Below, piece by piece: positions 50,688-61,306 of a DNA stretch of 64,000 bases. Position 1 is the first letter of the stretch; every line of letters starts with the position of its first letter. This DNA is from Bedellia somnulentella (Eukaryota > Arthropoda > Insecta > Lepidoptera > Bedelliidae). The stretch is taken from contig OY755183.1 of the NCBI GenBank assembly GCA_963576735.1, positions 16,945,213 to 17,009,212 on the forward strand. Direction: 5' to 3'. Both the position numbers and the translations under genes were made by a program. Under the pieces are notes generated by a model. The model was not told the origin of the DNA, did not search any database, and worked only from the letters and a program-made list of their open reading frames with translations.

Positions 50688-50883
50688 CTGTAAAAGAAAG
50701 TTATTTTAGCGTATTTGTGAAAAGTATTTTTTCTATATTTGCTCGTATTAACGTCTTAATGTAACTTATGCTAGAATGCGGAACTAATCGTTAAGCGATA
50801 GAATCACGACGGAGAGGTTTCGGGTGTAATTCCTGATGAACACTCACAAATTAAAAACAGTCTACTTAGTCCTCAAGCCCTTT

Positions 50884-51129
50884 ACATACATGCATATACT
50901 CACGGCTATAAATCCCTAAAAGGGGTAGCCAGAGCTAGAGAACTAGAAGTTCCTCAGCCACTTTTGGATAGTTGAGTGGGGAAAAGATGGCAAAATAAAG
51001 GTTATTGGTGATGGGTCTCCAACCGCATCGCCCAAAAATCCCTTAAAAGCCCCATCTCCGTTAGTCGCCTTTTACGTACACCCACCGGCAGAAATGGGGT
51101 AGTGTTATTCTAAGCCGACACTACACAGC
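50884..51129 (-). mobile_element. Family A element with target duplication
   Basis: Complete minus-strand copy. AGCCCTTTA occurs just before (50876-50884) and just after it (about 51130-51139). Confidence 0.85.
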
Positions 51130-51429
51130 TAGCCCTTTAGTAAGAACGAAATGAGCTATGGTAACATTAATGACACTCATTTACTACATAATACTGTTCA
51201 TTAACACTGGCTCATTTAAATGGTTAAGTATCGGTAAGTAATATTGTAATATTAATGTCATGCTCATGTTAATTAAAGTAAAACCACTCTTTTTATAGTC
51301 GTTTTATCAAATTAAACCACCACATCTCTATCATGGACTCGACGAGGTGCTATAACATGTCCCCTGGACGGTGGCATTTAACACTGCAGAGTTTCTTTAG
51401 TCAGCTATCCTAGGCAATGCTCAACTCAA

Positions 51430-51700
51430 ACTAAAACGATCACACCGAATATCCCCGAAGGGATTGACAGAGATACTAATACTTCTGAACATCACGTGAC
51501 ATTGCCGTTTTGAACTAATACACTGTCACTTGACTAAGTACAACCCAGGCTGGGAGTTTTCTCACGATGTTTAACCTTTCTTCTTCTCTTTTTTTCTTCT
51601 CTTTAGAAAAGACAAATTGGTGTAGACCCGTCCCGGGATTAGAACACAAGTCGTCTGCACGATAAGCGGTGTTCTACCCACTGAGTTATCACGTCGTCTA
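51430..51700 (-). mobile_element. Family B tRNA-SINE with internal deletion
   Basis: Minus-strand copy with tail-side ATATCCCCGAAGGGATTG and head-side GTGTTCTACCCACTGAGTTA (A box on the minus strand). The middle ATAGGGGGCAG part is missing. Confidence 0.78.
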
Positions 51701-51982
51701 AGCTATCCTATAGAAACAATATAATTCTAAAACATCGAAGTAACTGCAACACAAGGAAACTTGAAGCAATGTGGTTTAATATAATATATAACGGTGTCGG
51801 ACAAAACAGAGCGGTACGAATATTAATACATTTGCTTTGTCCTGTCCAGCCGTGTGATGAATGGCTGAGAAAAACATCCATTCTCGGATCAACACGCGCG
51901 CCAGATAAATAACGGGTGACCACGGGTACACTGTTTTGTCGTCATTCCGACATGTGTGACGGAGAACAAGAAATAAATTTTA

Positions 51983-52235
51983 ACATACATACATACATAG
52001 ACTCACGGCTATAAATCCCTAAAAAAGAGCTGAGAAAAAATAAATTCCTCAGCCACTTTTTTAAGTTGAGTGGGGAAAAGATGGTAGTACAAAGGTAGTA
52101 CAAAGGTTGTTGGTGATGGGTCTCCAACCGCATCGCCCAAAAATCCCTTAAAAAGCCCCAAGTCCGTTAGTTGCCTCTTACGTACACCCACCGGTAGAAA
52201 TGGGGTAGTGCTATTCTAAGCCGACACTACACAGC
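51983..52235 (-). mobile_element. Family A element
   Basis: Complete minus-strand copy with a short deletion near the tail side. Confidence 0.82.
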
Positions 52236-52743
52236 TCACAGCTCGCAAAAACTAATTGGAAATTTCTTATCCTAAAGCTCTGGGTACCGTTTTTTGGGGA
52301 AGTAAAGGTAAGGTAGGTAATAACGTATACCTACAATTTTAGTCATTACGCACCGCAAGTTAAAATAGTGAAAATATAATGCCCCGAGTAATTATCAGAA
52401 TCATTATCACCGTTCAAGTCGCGATGAAAATGTATGCAATTGTTTTCTGACTATCTTCACTCGTGATGAAGCCATTTGGAAAACGTCGCCTAGTGTCATA
52501 TTGTCATAGCACTTGCCATAAATAGTCTTAAGGGATTATAGAAAACTTACACATTTATAGAAATAGCGGTTCATCAGGTCATCTATTATGATTAATTACT
52601 TACATTTTTCCGTATAATTAGTAATAATATAAACCAATTGATATAACTGGAGCGGAAAGAATATAAGGCCTGTACGAAAATATTCATTTTAATAGAGATG
52701 TTTGATAGAATCATAGAAATTGGCTTTGATTGACAGTATTTGC
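52236..52743. other. Non-coding, nothing identified
   Basis: AT-rich sequence upstream of exon a, likely intron. Confidence 0.4.
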
Positions 52744-52977
52744 TTCACATGATACAAACTATGATGTTGACGACCACGGAGAACACACTTGGACCAAATT
52801 GAGAGTGTGCTCAAAAAGGCTGGCGTCCGAAGTATGAAGAATAAAAGAGCATGTATGAAAAGATTGATGGATGTAAACGAAGCTAGAGAGGTTTGTCAGG
52901 ATCGTACGAAGTGGCTATCGATAGTCTCTGCCTACCCCAATGGGAACTAATGGCGTGAGTATATGTATGTATGTATG
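52744..52977 (+). mobile_element. RTE-type LINE 3' end
   Basis: Plus-strand copy of the last ~230 bases: ACCAAATTGAGAGTGTGCTC, AAAGGCTGGCGTCCGAAG, GTCTCTGCCTACCCCAATGG and a TATG tail. A complete family A element begins 27 bases after the tail, in the same orientation. Confidence 0.85.
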
Positions 52978-53003
52978 ATACAATACAATATGATACAATG
53001 ATT

Positions 53004-53252
53004 GCTGTGTAGTGTCGGCGTAGAATAGCACTACCCCATTTCTTCCGGTGGGTGTACGTAAGAGGCGACTAACGGTATTGGGGCTTTTAAGGGATTTTTG
53101 GGCGATGCGGTTGGAGACCCATCACCAACAACCTTTATTTCAACATCTTTTCCCCACGCAACTTCCAAAGGTGGCTGAATAATTTCTGATTCCTTAGCTC
53201 TGGCTACCCCATCTAGGGATTTATAGCCGTGAGTATATGTATGTATGTATGT
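53004..53252 (+). mobile_element. Family A element
   Basis: Complete, close to the consensus, with a five-unit tail. It is useful next to the LINE end at 52744 for comparing the two 3' ends. Confidence 0.87.
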
Positions 53253-53771
53253 AAACTAGCGGTATTAATATATGTATTTATAATTGTATGATTGACGTGA
53301 GTTATTTGGTTACTTATTGTAGTAATGTTATTCGGTATAACTTCTTATATAAAACAATAAAATAATTATTGACAATCCTGAGATAAGAATTAAAAAATTT
53401 GGATGCCGAATTTAATGTGCTAAATTTACTGTAATGAATATTAAAAAAAAACACATTAGTATATTAACTTAGCTATGGGAAAGAGTGTGGGGCAGTACCA
53501 ACACCCTGTAGGTAGGTAGGAAGGGTTATTTGACCAATTTTATTGCTGAAAGGGGGATTGTCCTATAAAAGCTTACTGGATGTCCACTCATATACATTGT
53601 CATTATTTATTTAAGTTCTACTAACATAGATACTAAGTCTTGGTTACTAATCAATATGTAAGGGTATTTTTATGTTTGAAATAAACTTTTTCATTTATTT
53701 ATTCATTCATTAACAATCTTAGAAAACAAAGTAGTTTAAAATAGTTGAGTTATGTTCTTTTCAGTATTTAA

Positions 53772-54026
53772 GCTTACAGCTTCATAAAATGGTTTGATTA
53801 CAAACAACTAAATAGAAGGTACTATAAAAATAATAATAAATGGTTAAATAACGTAATGTACGTATCAGAAATACACGAAAAACCGAAAGAAACCGCCGCA
53901 GTAAACAGCGATGTCCGAAATAACTTGTCCAATATTTACGAGCACTTGGTCCGCGATGGATCCTCCGCGGAGTTTATTGGCGTCTCGGGAGATGGGGACG
54001 AGCTATGGCGAAGATGTTTGCTGTAG
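53772..54026 (+). other. Unassigned open stretch with codon-like composition
   Basis: Open for 84 codons before TAG at 54024-54026, with an ATG at 53856. The last part (HLVRDGSSAEFIGVSGDG then DELWRRCLL) is GC-rich against an AT-rich background. I recognise no domain. On the minus strand the same block also reads open (SPSPETPINSAEDPSR) between a CTACAG and a GTAAAT. It could be an exon of either strand, a processed fragment, or chance. Confidence 0.3.
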
Positions 54027-54321
54027 AGCAAGTGAATAATGAAATAAGTAAACTCAAATTCATATGTTTTAATATTAAGCTGTGACGTACCGTAATACTA
54101 CTAATATTATTCATTTTGTAAATGTGACGATAGACCATGATGACTACGAAAACTCGTAGTCGTTACAAGTGTCACTAAACTAAGCGAAAAAAAATTGATA
54201 GGCAGTGCAATAAGTAAAGTAAAACATTAAAAGCAAGTTTTCAACAGTCGTTTGTCATAAAGAGAAGCGTCTTATAAACGAAGCCATTGTCATTATGCGT
54301 CATTTAAATTATATTAATATA

Positions 54322-55266
54322 CTAATGGATCGGCCCAGCTTCGCGCGGGTAGCGTTGTTTTTTAAATATCTTAGGTTTCTTTCTCCAGTCACTGCTCAAG
54401 CATTGTGAAAATTAGCGCAATGTTTTCAATTTCTTAAATTTATAGCACTCCCTGAACAGTGTAGTTTGGTGGTTTTGAATGCGTTTTTATGAACGGTTCA
54501 GTTTTTCCGTTTATTAGCAAATTTTTGAATAAAACGCTATGAAGTATTTATAAAAATCTAAAAAAGAAATCATTACGTGATGTAGGATGCAATTACTGGC
54601 GCCATCTAGTATGTAATATGTAAATTAGTAACGATTTGGTTTTGGTCACGGGCGCGATGTCTTATTTCATGTATAATTTCAATGTTTCTCTACCGATTTC
54701 TATGATTTTTTTTTTATTGAATAGGTAATAATGTTACCTTTTTTAAATAAAGGATGAGTGAGAGGTTTACAAACGTAAGAGTTAACAAATATAATCAGAA
54801 TGTTCCGAACTGCTAAGCTATAAGGAATTACACGTGTTATTGTGAGTCAACCGTAAAAGATAGACATAAACTGTTAAAGATTTTTTTTAGATAATTTTAT
54901 GAAGAATATTTCCGTCATACATGATTTCTATGTAAGTTTCACCATTAAGGCTGCACACGCGACGGAAGTTTAAAAAATGGAGTAACTTCTCCCGTTATCC
55001 CAAAATTTCCCGAAATTCCCCTTCACTACTTTGCTGAAACGTATACTATAACCTGCCCAGGAGTATGAGAAATAATTGTGCCAAGTTTCCATAAAGTTTT
55101 TGTTTCCATAAGGAACATACAAACCGACAGACAGACAGACAGACAAAAATTTTACTGAATGCATTTTTGGCATCAGTATCGATCACTAATCACCCCCTGA
55201 TAGTTATTTTGAAAATATATTTCATGTACAGAATTGACCTCTCTACAGATTTATTATAAGTATAGA
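54322..55266 (-). mobile_element. Non-autonomous Helitron, 945 bp
   Basis: Inverted relative of 33048-33677: starts TCTATACTTATAATAAATC (5' end at 55266, preceded by A on the minus strand) and ends GATCCATTAG before T, where the final CTAG has become TTAG. It has about 315 extra bases near the 3' end and a shorter TCTG array. Confidence 0.82.
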
Positions 55267-55484
55267 TTTTATTCGCCTCGCATTTTATGACGTGTAAATC
55301 TAAAAGAATAGCACTCCCTAGTAGCTTTTAAAATGCTTTTAAAGTAAGTGCTATTTATTTATTAGATCCTTTATTTGACTAATTTTTATTCTATCGACTT
55401 CGAAAAAAGGTTTAAAAAAATCGATTTCTAAGTTCTGGCTAATCCTTTTTTTAATTCCCATCTCGAACAAACTTTTATATAACT

Positions 55485-55596
55485 ATATTTCCCTATTCAA
55501 ATTCCAAAAGTGACTTCTGAAATTAAATAATTTCTTATTCTCAAGCTCTGACTTCCCCTTCTTGGGATTTATAGCAGTGAGTATATGTATGTATGT
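55485..55596 (+). mobile_element. Family A 3' end, old
   Basis: CCCTATTCAAATTCCAAAAG to ATAGCAGTGAGTATATG with a short tail. The 5' part is unrecognisable, apart from a possible AGAATAGCACTCCC at 55307. Confidence 0.65.
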
Positions 55597-55739
55597 TTTA
55601 ATTTACAATTGAACTATTTTTATTTGAACTAGTTATAATAAAATAAGTACGATTTAATTAGAATATTATATTAATTTTACTAGTGATTTTGCAGATAAGT
55701 GGTGAGTTGATATGTGTTTTTCTACATGCATAAATGCTG

Positions 55740-55895
55740 CATGCATGACTCACGCCATTAGTTCCAATTAGCGTAGGCAGAAACTATTGTTCGCTATTTT
55801 GTACGGTCCTGACAAACCTCTCTAGCTTCGTATACATCCATCAATCTTTCACACATCATTTTTTATTTTTCATACTTCGGATGCGTGCCTTTTTG
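55740..55895 (-). mobile_element. RTE-type LINE 3' end, old
   Basis: ACTCACGCCATTAGTTCC, then GTACGGTCCTGACAAACC and TACATCCATCAATCTTTC on the plus strand. No TATG tail remains. Confidence 0.75.
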
Positions 55896-55937
55896 AAATT
55901 ATAAGACAAATGAAAACATATTAGTTCGTAACACTTA

Positions 55938-56277
55938 AAAAAAAATTAAGTAAAAAAACATTTTAAGAAAAAGCTTTTATTTAAACGCTCTAAAAAGAAG
56001 AAAATAAAATATTCCTTTTGGATTATACTAACAACTCCTCATTATACACAATTTATATATAATAATAAAAGCTTGTCGCAAGGTTTACATACCTATCAAC
56101 ATTGCTTTATATCATAATAATTTGTGGTAAATCGAGCGACAAGCTTTTATTATTATATATAAATTGTGTATAATGAGGAGTTGTTAGTATAATCCAAAAG
56201 GAATATTTTATTTTCTTCTTTTTAGAGCGTTTAAATAAAAGCTTTTTCTTAAAATGTTTTTTTACTTAATTTTTTTT
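55938..56277. repeat. Long near-perfect inverted repeat
   Basis: Arms 55938-56079 and 56136-56277 are reverse complements, with at least 130 consecutive matching bases, around a 56-base spacer. Inner ends are AGCTTGTCGC and GCGACAAGCT. A transcript from either strand would fold into a hairpin with about 140 paired bases. Confidence 0.92.
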
Positions 56278-56334
56278 ATTTTTTACTTTTTAGTTATCGC
56301 TGGCTATTTTCAAGTTATTATTACTCTCAAAATG

Positions 56335-56815
56335 CCCTCTCATTTGACACCCATATTGTAGAAGTAGACTAAAGGTAACTATTCCGCCATCCTGCACGTT
56401 CCGCCATATTGGATTCAGAATGACGTCATATTCTTTTTCTAGTCACTCTTAACTAGCCCTTTCATTTGATACCCATATTGTAGAAGTAGACTAAAGGTAA
56501 CTATTCCGCCATCCTGCATGGTCCGCCATATTGGATTCAGAATGACGTCATATTCTTTTTCTAGTCACTCTTAACAAGCCCTTTCATTTGATACCCATAT
56601 TGTAGAAGTAGACTAAAGGTAACTATTCCGCCATCTTGCATGGTCCGCCATATTGGATTCAGAATGACGTCATATTCTTTTTTTAGTCACTCTTAACAAG
56701 CCCTTTCATTTGATACCCATATTGTATAAGTGGATTAAATATAACTGTTCTGACATCTTGTATGATCCGCCATATTGAATTTAGAATGACGTCACATGTC
56801 TTATCATATATTGTC
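56335..56815. repeat. 122-bp tandem array, four units
   Basis: Units start at 56335, 56457, 56579 and 56701, exactly 122 bases apart. The first three are nearly identical; the fourth is diverged. Each has TGACGTCA (56421, 56543, 56665, 56787). The first three also have two CCGCCAT sequences. The array lies 58 bases from the inverted repeat and may belong to the same element, which seems to end near 56945 with AAATAAAAGCTTTTA. Confidence 0.9.
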
Positions 56816-57760
56816 ATCCAAACAAAATGCGTCCACAAAATTTCAGCACAAACGGTTGAATATATCTACTTCAAAATTGAGTTCAAAGATTTCACCCGAA
56901 CACACAAACATACATTGCAAGTTAAATAAAAGCTTTTAATTTAATAAAAATATGATTGAATTTAAACATTATATTGATTTTGTGTGTACTTTTAAGGATA
57001 TGTTGTGTGATGCTGTATATATTTCTATTTAATTTGTTGACCCAACTAGTAAAATGAAGTTACAAATCGACATAAATATCTCATGAAATGATGCTCAAAT
57101 ATAAGGCATATTTATTAGCAGCATGCCGTTGCAAGTTGCGTCTAAGATATCGAAAGGGTTGCCAGGTAAACTTCATGTATTTCCTTAGAAAAGCGAAAAT
57201 TGATTAGAATATTCTTTGTAGACATTCAAGTTTGCTAAATGGAAATATTTTTCATCATAAATTTCTTGCGCTTTAAACTTACTTATAATATTGAAATAAG
57301 CAACTTCTTTGGGTTGTAATTTAACAAACTATTCGTCGTAAAAAATTAAAATGATTATGTAACCATTTTCTTTTTTTTGCGAATTAATTTTATTCAAAAT
57401 TATATAGAACAGATGTATGATACAAGTGAGTAATAATGTACTATTAAATAAGAAGCAAAACAGGCAACAGTAAATCACCAAAAACTGTCAAGTTTTTGAA
57501 ATATTCTCATTGAAATTGGTAATTTTTGACTGTGGCAACTACAAATATCAGTATCTGAGTATCCAAGATATTAATCAAGTGGAAGCTGTCTGGCAGAAGA
57601 TGTTCCAACTCTTGATTTACGAGTTAAAATATCGCAACCAACGTTTCAGCTCCCAACTTTACCACCCTGACTTGCACTTACTATTTCGTTTCCACGAGAG
57701 CGTTTATCTTGCAGGTTTTAGCCGAAATAGTTTCCTAAAGCTTTAACGTTTAATTTAGGG
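56816..57760. other. Non-coding, nothing further identified
   Basis: 56816-56945 looks like the end of the tandem-repeat element (TTTCAGCACAAACGGTTG). After that it is AT-rich. A 78-codon open frame at 57510-57746 has no recognised motif. Confidence 0.4.
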
Positions 57761-57762
57761 AT

Positions 57763-57900
57763 CGTATACTTGAGGCTATAACTCTCAAAGAGGAGTAGAA
57801 AGAGTTTTAGAATTAATAATTTCTCAGGAACTTTTGAATTATGAACGGAAAAGATAAGTAATGTTGGTGAAGGATTCCAAGCCATATCGTCCAATTGCTT
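57763..57900 (-). mobile_element. Family A element, very old
   Basis: Recognisable by GGCTATAACTCTCAAAGAGG, TTTCTCAGGAACTTTTG and CCAAGCCATATCG in the right order on the minus strand. Confidence 0.55.
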
Positions 57901-58190
57901 AATTTATTTATTTATGGCATGCCAACAGTTTTTACAATAATACACACATTAATTATAAGACAAAGTTTACAGAGTAGCTAATTGCAAAACCAATTATAGG
58001 TATGCACCACTTGCACAAAATAACAAAATATTAAAAAAACTGAATATTACACGTTACCTATTTAAAAATATACTTATACTAAAGAAACAGTTGTTAAATA
58101 AAAAATAAAACTTAACTTACTTAACTTCCAAAAGTGGCAGAAAAATTTCTTTCTGATTTAGAAATCTGGCTACCCGTTTTAGGGATTTAT

Positions 58191-58434
58191 ACATACATAC
58201 ATATACTCACGGCTATAAATCCCTAGAAGGGGTAGCCAGAGCTAAGGAACTAGAAATTCCTCAGCCACTTTTGAAAAGTTGAGTGGGGAAAAGATAGCAA
58301 AATAAAGGTTGTTGGTGATGGGTCTCCAACCGCATCGCCCAAAAATCCCTTAAAAAGCCCCAATACCGTTAGTCGCCTCTTACGTACACCGACCGGAAGA
58401 AATGGAGTAGTGCTATTCTAAGCCGACACTACAC
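58191..58434 (-). mobile_element. Family A element, tail to tail with another
   Basis: Full-length minus-strand copy. Immediately to its left, at 58127-58190, is the 3' end of a plus-strand copy, so the two tails meet. Confidence 0.83.
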
Positions 58435-59045
58435 AAAATGCTTCGTGCACATTTAATGGTTTGGTTAATTAGTGATCGAGCGGCAATTAGCATGATATAC
58501 TATATACTATATTTGCTTGTTTTATCACTACGGAACCCACTTTAATAATTATTGATAGATAACTAGTGGCCAAGTATTGTTTAATCCAGGGTTATATTTG
58601 TGAATTTCAATATTTGAAAAGAGCTAAAATAGCCAAAACAAAATAAAACTTGCATAAATGATAATGTAGGCTAAAGAGTCATCTTAACAGCCGAGCCGAT
58701 CGCTTGCCTACACCAATGAGACTTTCTGGCGTCAGTAGAAATAAGAAGAGAATATTTTCAATCTTCAAAAGTATGACAAATAGTATTTCCCAGTATCCGT
58801 GACAGTGTATGATGACAAAGTGAGGCGCTACGATATCTCTGGAGTGCTAAATGGAACTCAAATATTTAGTTCAAAAATTTAACACGCTAAAGTGACTTAT
58901 TCTGTTCAGCAATATTTATTTGAAGATGGCACAGAATTATTTTAGTCCATTGATGGGCTACATTTATGGATGGCCTGTTTTTGGGAACGGATATTTCAGC
59001 ACTATTTATATGTATGTTAATAATATAGAAAACGAGCGTATTTTT
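58435..59045. other. Non-coding, nothing identified
   Basis: AT-rich, with no repeat of the families described. Confidence 0.4.
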
Positions 59046-59046
59046 T

Positions 59047-59312
59047 GACTGCCTCCGTGCCTCTCGCGGTTAACCGCTTGGTTTCAAGTACAGAGGTCTC
59101 GGGTTCGATCCCCGGGGGGTGGTAACTTTACAAATTTAATTTGTAAGATTTAACCCAATCTGGAAGAGTATTGCAGGCTTGAGTCACCTGATACTTTCCC
59201 GTCGTTAGGCTCCCAACCCGCTGGTGGACTAAGGCCAAATCGCCCTATATAGGGTAGGCTCCAGCCCCTTGGTGGAGACATATTTGGGATTTGGGGCGAG
59301 GTGAGCGTATTT
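59047..59312 (+). mobile_element. tRNA-headed SINE of a further family
   Basis: Head: TGCCTCTCGCGGTTAACCGC, then TCTCGGGTTCGATCCCCGG as B box. The body contains GAGTATTGCAGGCTTGAGTC and AGGCTCCAGCCCCTTGGTGG. Only one copy in the window, so its ends are not certain. Confidence 0.65.
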
Positions 59313-59359
59313 TTTTATTGATAAAACGGAAAAACGACTAAGCCGTTTTCATTATTCTT

Positions 59360-59446
59360 TTACTAAGCCTCTTGCCGTTTGTCGCCTCCTACGACACCCA
59401 TTGTTGGAAAAGGGTAGTATAATACTAAGCCGCTACTAAGCGGCAA
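59360..59446 (-). mobile_element. Family A 5' end
   Basis: Minus-strand head only (TTGTCGCCTCCTACGACACC ... CTAAGCCGCTACTAAGCGGC on the plus strand). Confidence 0.65.
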
Positions 59447-59458
59447 TTTATGGTAAAA

Positions 59459-59854
59459 CTAGCTGACCCCACAGACTTCGTACTGCCAAAAGTGTAGACT
59501 TTCACGTCGTCAAACTGAAATTTAGCTGACCTGTTTAGGGTCTCTGTCATGGGATGAGAAAAAAAGGTGTTTTTCATAGTGTCATCACAATTTTTTCACT
59601 TTATAAATTTTAAGTTTATAAGTATAGTAGTTTCGGCTGAGCATTGATTCTTAGTCAGTTAGTCTGTTTCACCATTTTTTAAGAAAATTTATTGATCTCT
59701 TAATTTTTCTGGGATAAAAAGTGTCCTATTGTGTTAATTGGGATCATTATCTGGCTTCCTGTAAATTTTATTTTAAATACGTTCTGTGAATTAGTCTTCA
59801 TTTAGCTACAAACACACAAACATCTAAACTTTCACATTTATAATATTAATAGGA
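59459..59854 (-). mobile_element. Non-autonomous Helitron, 396 bp
   Basis: Minus strand: starts TCCTATTAATATTATAAATG after A and ends in CTAG before T. Same type as 28488-29036, but without an insertion. Confidence 0.8.
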
Positions 59855-60329
59855 TTAGGCTTAAACATAAGCTTCTCGCGCAGGTGACCTCGCTCGCCGG
59901 CCAGCGCAGCGTCTTGTCTTGCGCTTCATGCACGCGTGTCAATTTTGTTACGAAGTAATTTAAAAATTGTATTATCTTCTGAGATGTTTATTTAAATTAA
60001 GTGATGTCAATGACAATTAAATACGCTCAATCAACAACATATTTATTTGGATAAAGATTAATATTATGTTGATAAAACATTATGGCAATTATGCATAAAA
60101 TTCGACCAAAATTATTTACCATAAAAATGGTTATAGTGAGTGAAACTTAAAAGTTAAACATATACTGTCGCGAGCATTTTTTTGATCATTTAAAGAGAAA
60201 TAATTCTTTAGTACATTTTTTTTGGGTAACTTAAACCGTTTACGCAGCGCACACAACGGAAGCCTTAGTATGAATAATTATCCCCGTTTTTGCAACATTA
60301 TTCGCTGATAGTTTGCTCCTGTTGGTCGC

Positions 60330-60470
60330 AGCGTGATGATAAATAGCCTAAAACCTTCCTCAATAAATGGACTATCCAACACAAACAGAAATTTTCAATT
60401 TGATCGGGTAGTTCCTGAGATCCTAGCGTTTAAACAAACAAACTCTTCAGCTTTATAATATTAGTATAGA
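60330..60470 (-). mobile_element. Helitron 5' end
   Basis: TCTATACTAATATTATAAAG, starting at 60470 and preceded by A on the minus strand. The 3' end was not found, so the lower limit is approximate. Confidence 0.55.
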
Positions 60471-60764
60471 TATGAAGATAAACTTTTTAACTTAAATATA
60501 TTTTATAATTCCAATAGTATGTTTTTTTTACTGTTCAGTTATTCCGGAATGCTTGATGCGATATAACGATCACGATGTAACTAATGAAGGCAGAGCAGTT
60601 GTTTTGTCTGTCTGTCTGTCTGTTTGTTTCAGTTTATCTCTGATACGCCTTGATAAAAACTAAATACGTAAATAAATAAACGTAGTCTCGTTATCTATTA
60701 TTGAATTTACATTCATAAATAAATATTAACATTTGTATAAACCTTTAACATAAATCAAATGTTC

Positions 60765-60935
60765 ATTCAACGGTATTGAGCCAAATAATACATCAATTCT
60801 GCGAACGCATGCCAAGCCCCCCCGGTTCGCTGGCGCCTGCCGCGTTACGTGACACAACTTACGTAACGTTTCACAGAATCAGGCGCTTGGCCGCATGCGT
60901 TGGCAGCCGAGCCAGCTATTGTTTGATTCGACTAA
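60765..60935. repeat. GC-rich foldback sequence
   Basis: Nested inverted repeats: AACGCATGCCAAGC (60800) against GCTTGGCCGCATGCGTT (60885), and a perfect inner pair CGTTACGT / ACGTAACG at 60841-60848 and 60859-60866. It stands out against AT-rich surroundings. Probably a small foldback element. Confidence 0.65.
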
Positions 60936-61275
60936 AAGATGACTAAACGTGAGATTGGTCGGATTCGCTTCTCCGGGACTAGTTGGCTTACTGTACCACC
61001 AATATTGTCAGGAAAATGTTGATTTTATAAGCCTTTGTTAAACTTGTTTTTATTGCATGTCACTAGAAACCAATGTTTGTAACGTTGAATTTTTCTTTTA
61101 AAATAAAAGGTTTTGTTCGAATGTTGTTTATAAGTTTTTGGATAGCGGAGAGGAACTACTGACAGCAAAGAAAATTCCGATCACGTTGTTTTTTGTTGTT
61201 ACGAAGTTTTGTTATTATGTGATTTGCTAATGAGGATAAGTTTTTTTTTAATCAGAAATACATATTGCAGTTAAA

Positions 61276-61306
61276 GCTGTGTAGTGTCAGCTTATAGTAG
61301 CATTCT
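61276..61306 (+). mobile_element. Family A 5' stub
   Basis: GCTGTGTAGTGTCAGCTTAT and a few more bases, ending where an RTE fragment begins. A second case of a family A head joined to a LINE end. Confidence 0.55.

Noticed and set aside
48546..48877. Overlapping open frames on both strands
   Set aside because: They span the junctions of family A pieces and an unassigned block; no motif or splice support.
2254..50687. Identification as Attractin/distracted or Bark beetle/Anakonda
   Set aside because: No kelch or PSI repeats as in Attractin, no SRCR or beta-helix repeats in the visible part as in Bark, and a far longer cytoplasmic tail than I would expect in either.
56335..56815. CRISPR-like array
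   Set aside because: Units are 122 bases with no short repeat/unique spacer pattern, in an animal genome; it is a plain tandem array.
57510..57746. 78-codon open frame
   Set aside because: No recognised motif, AT-rich composition, no splice signals in phase with the receptor.
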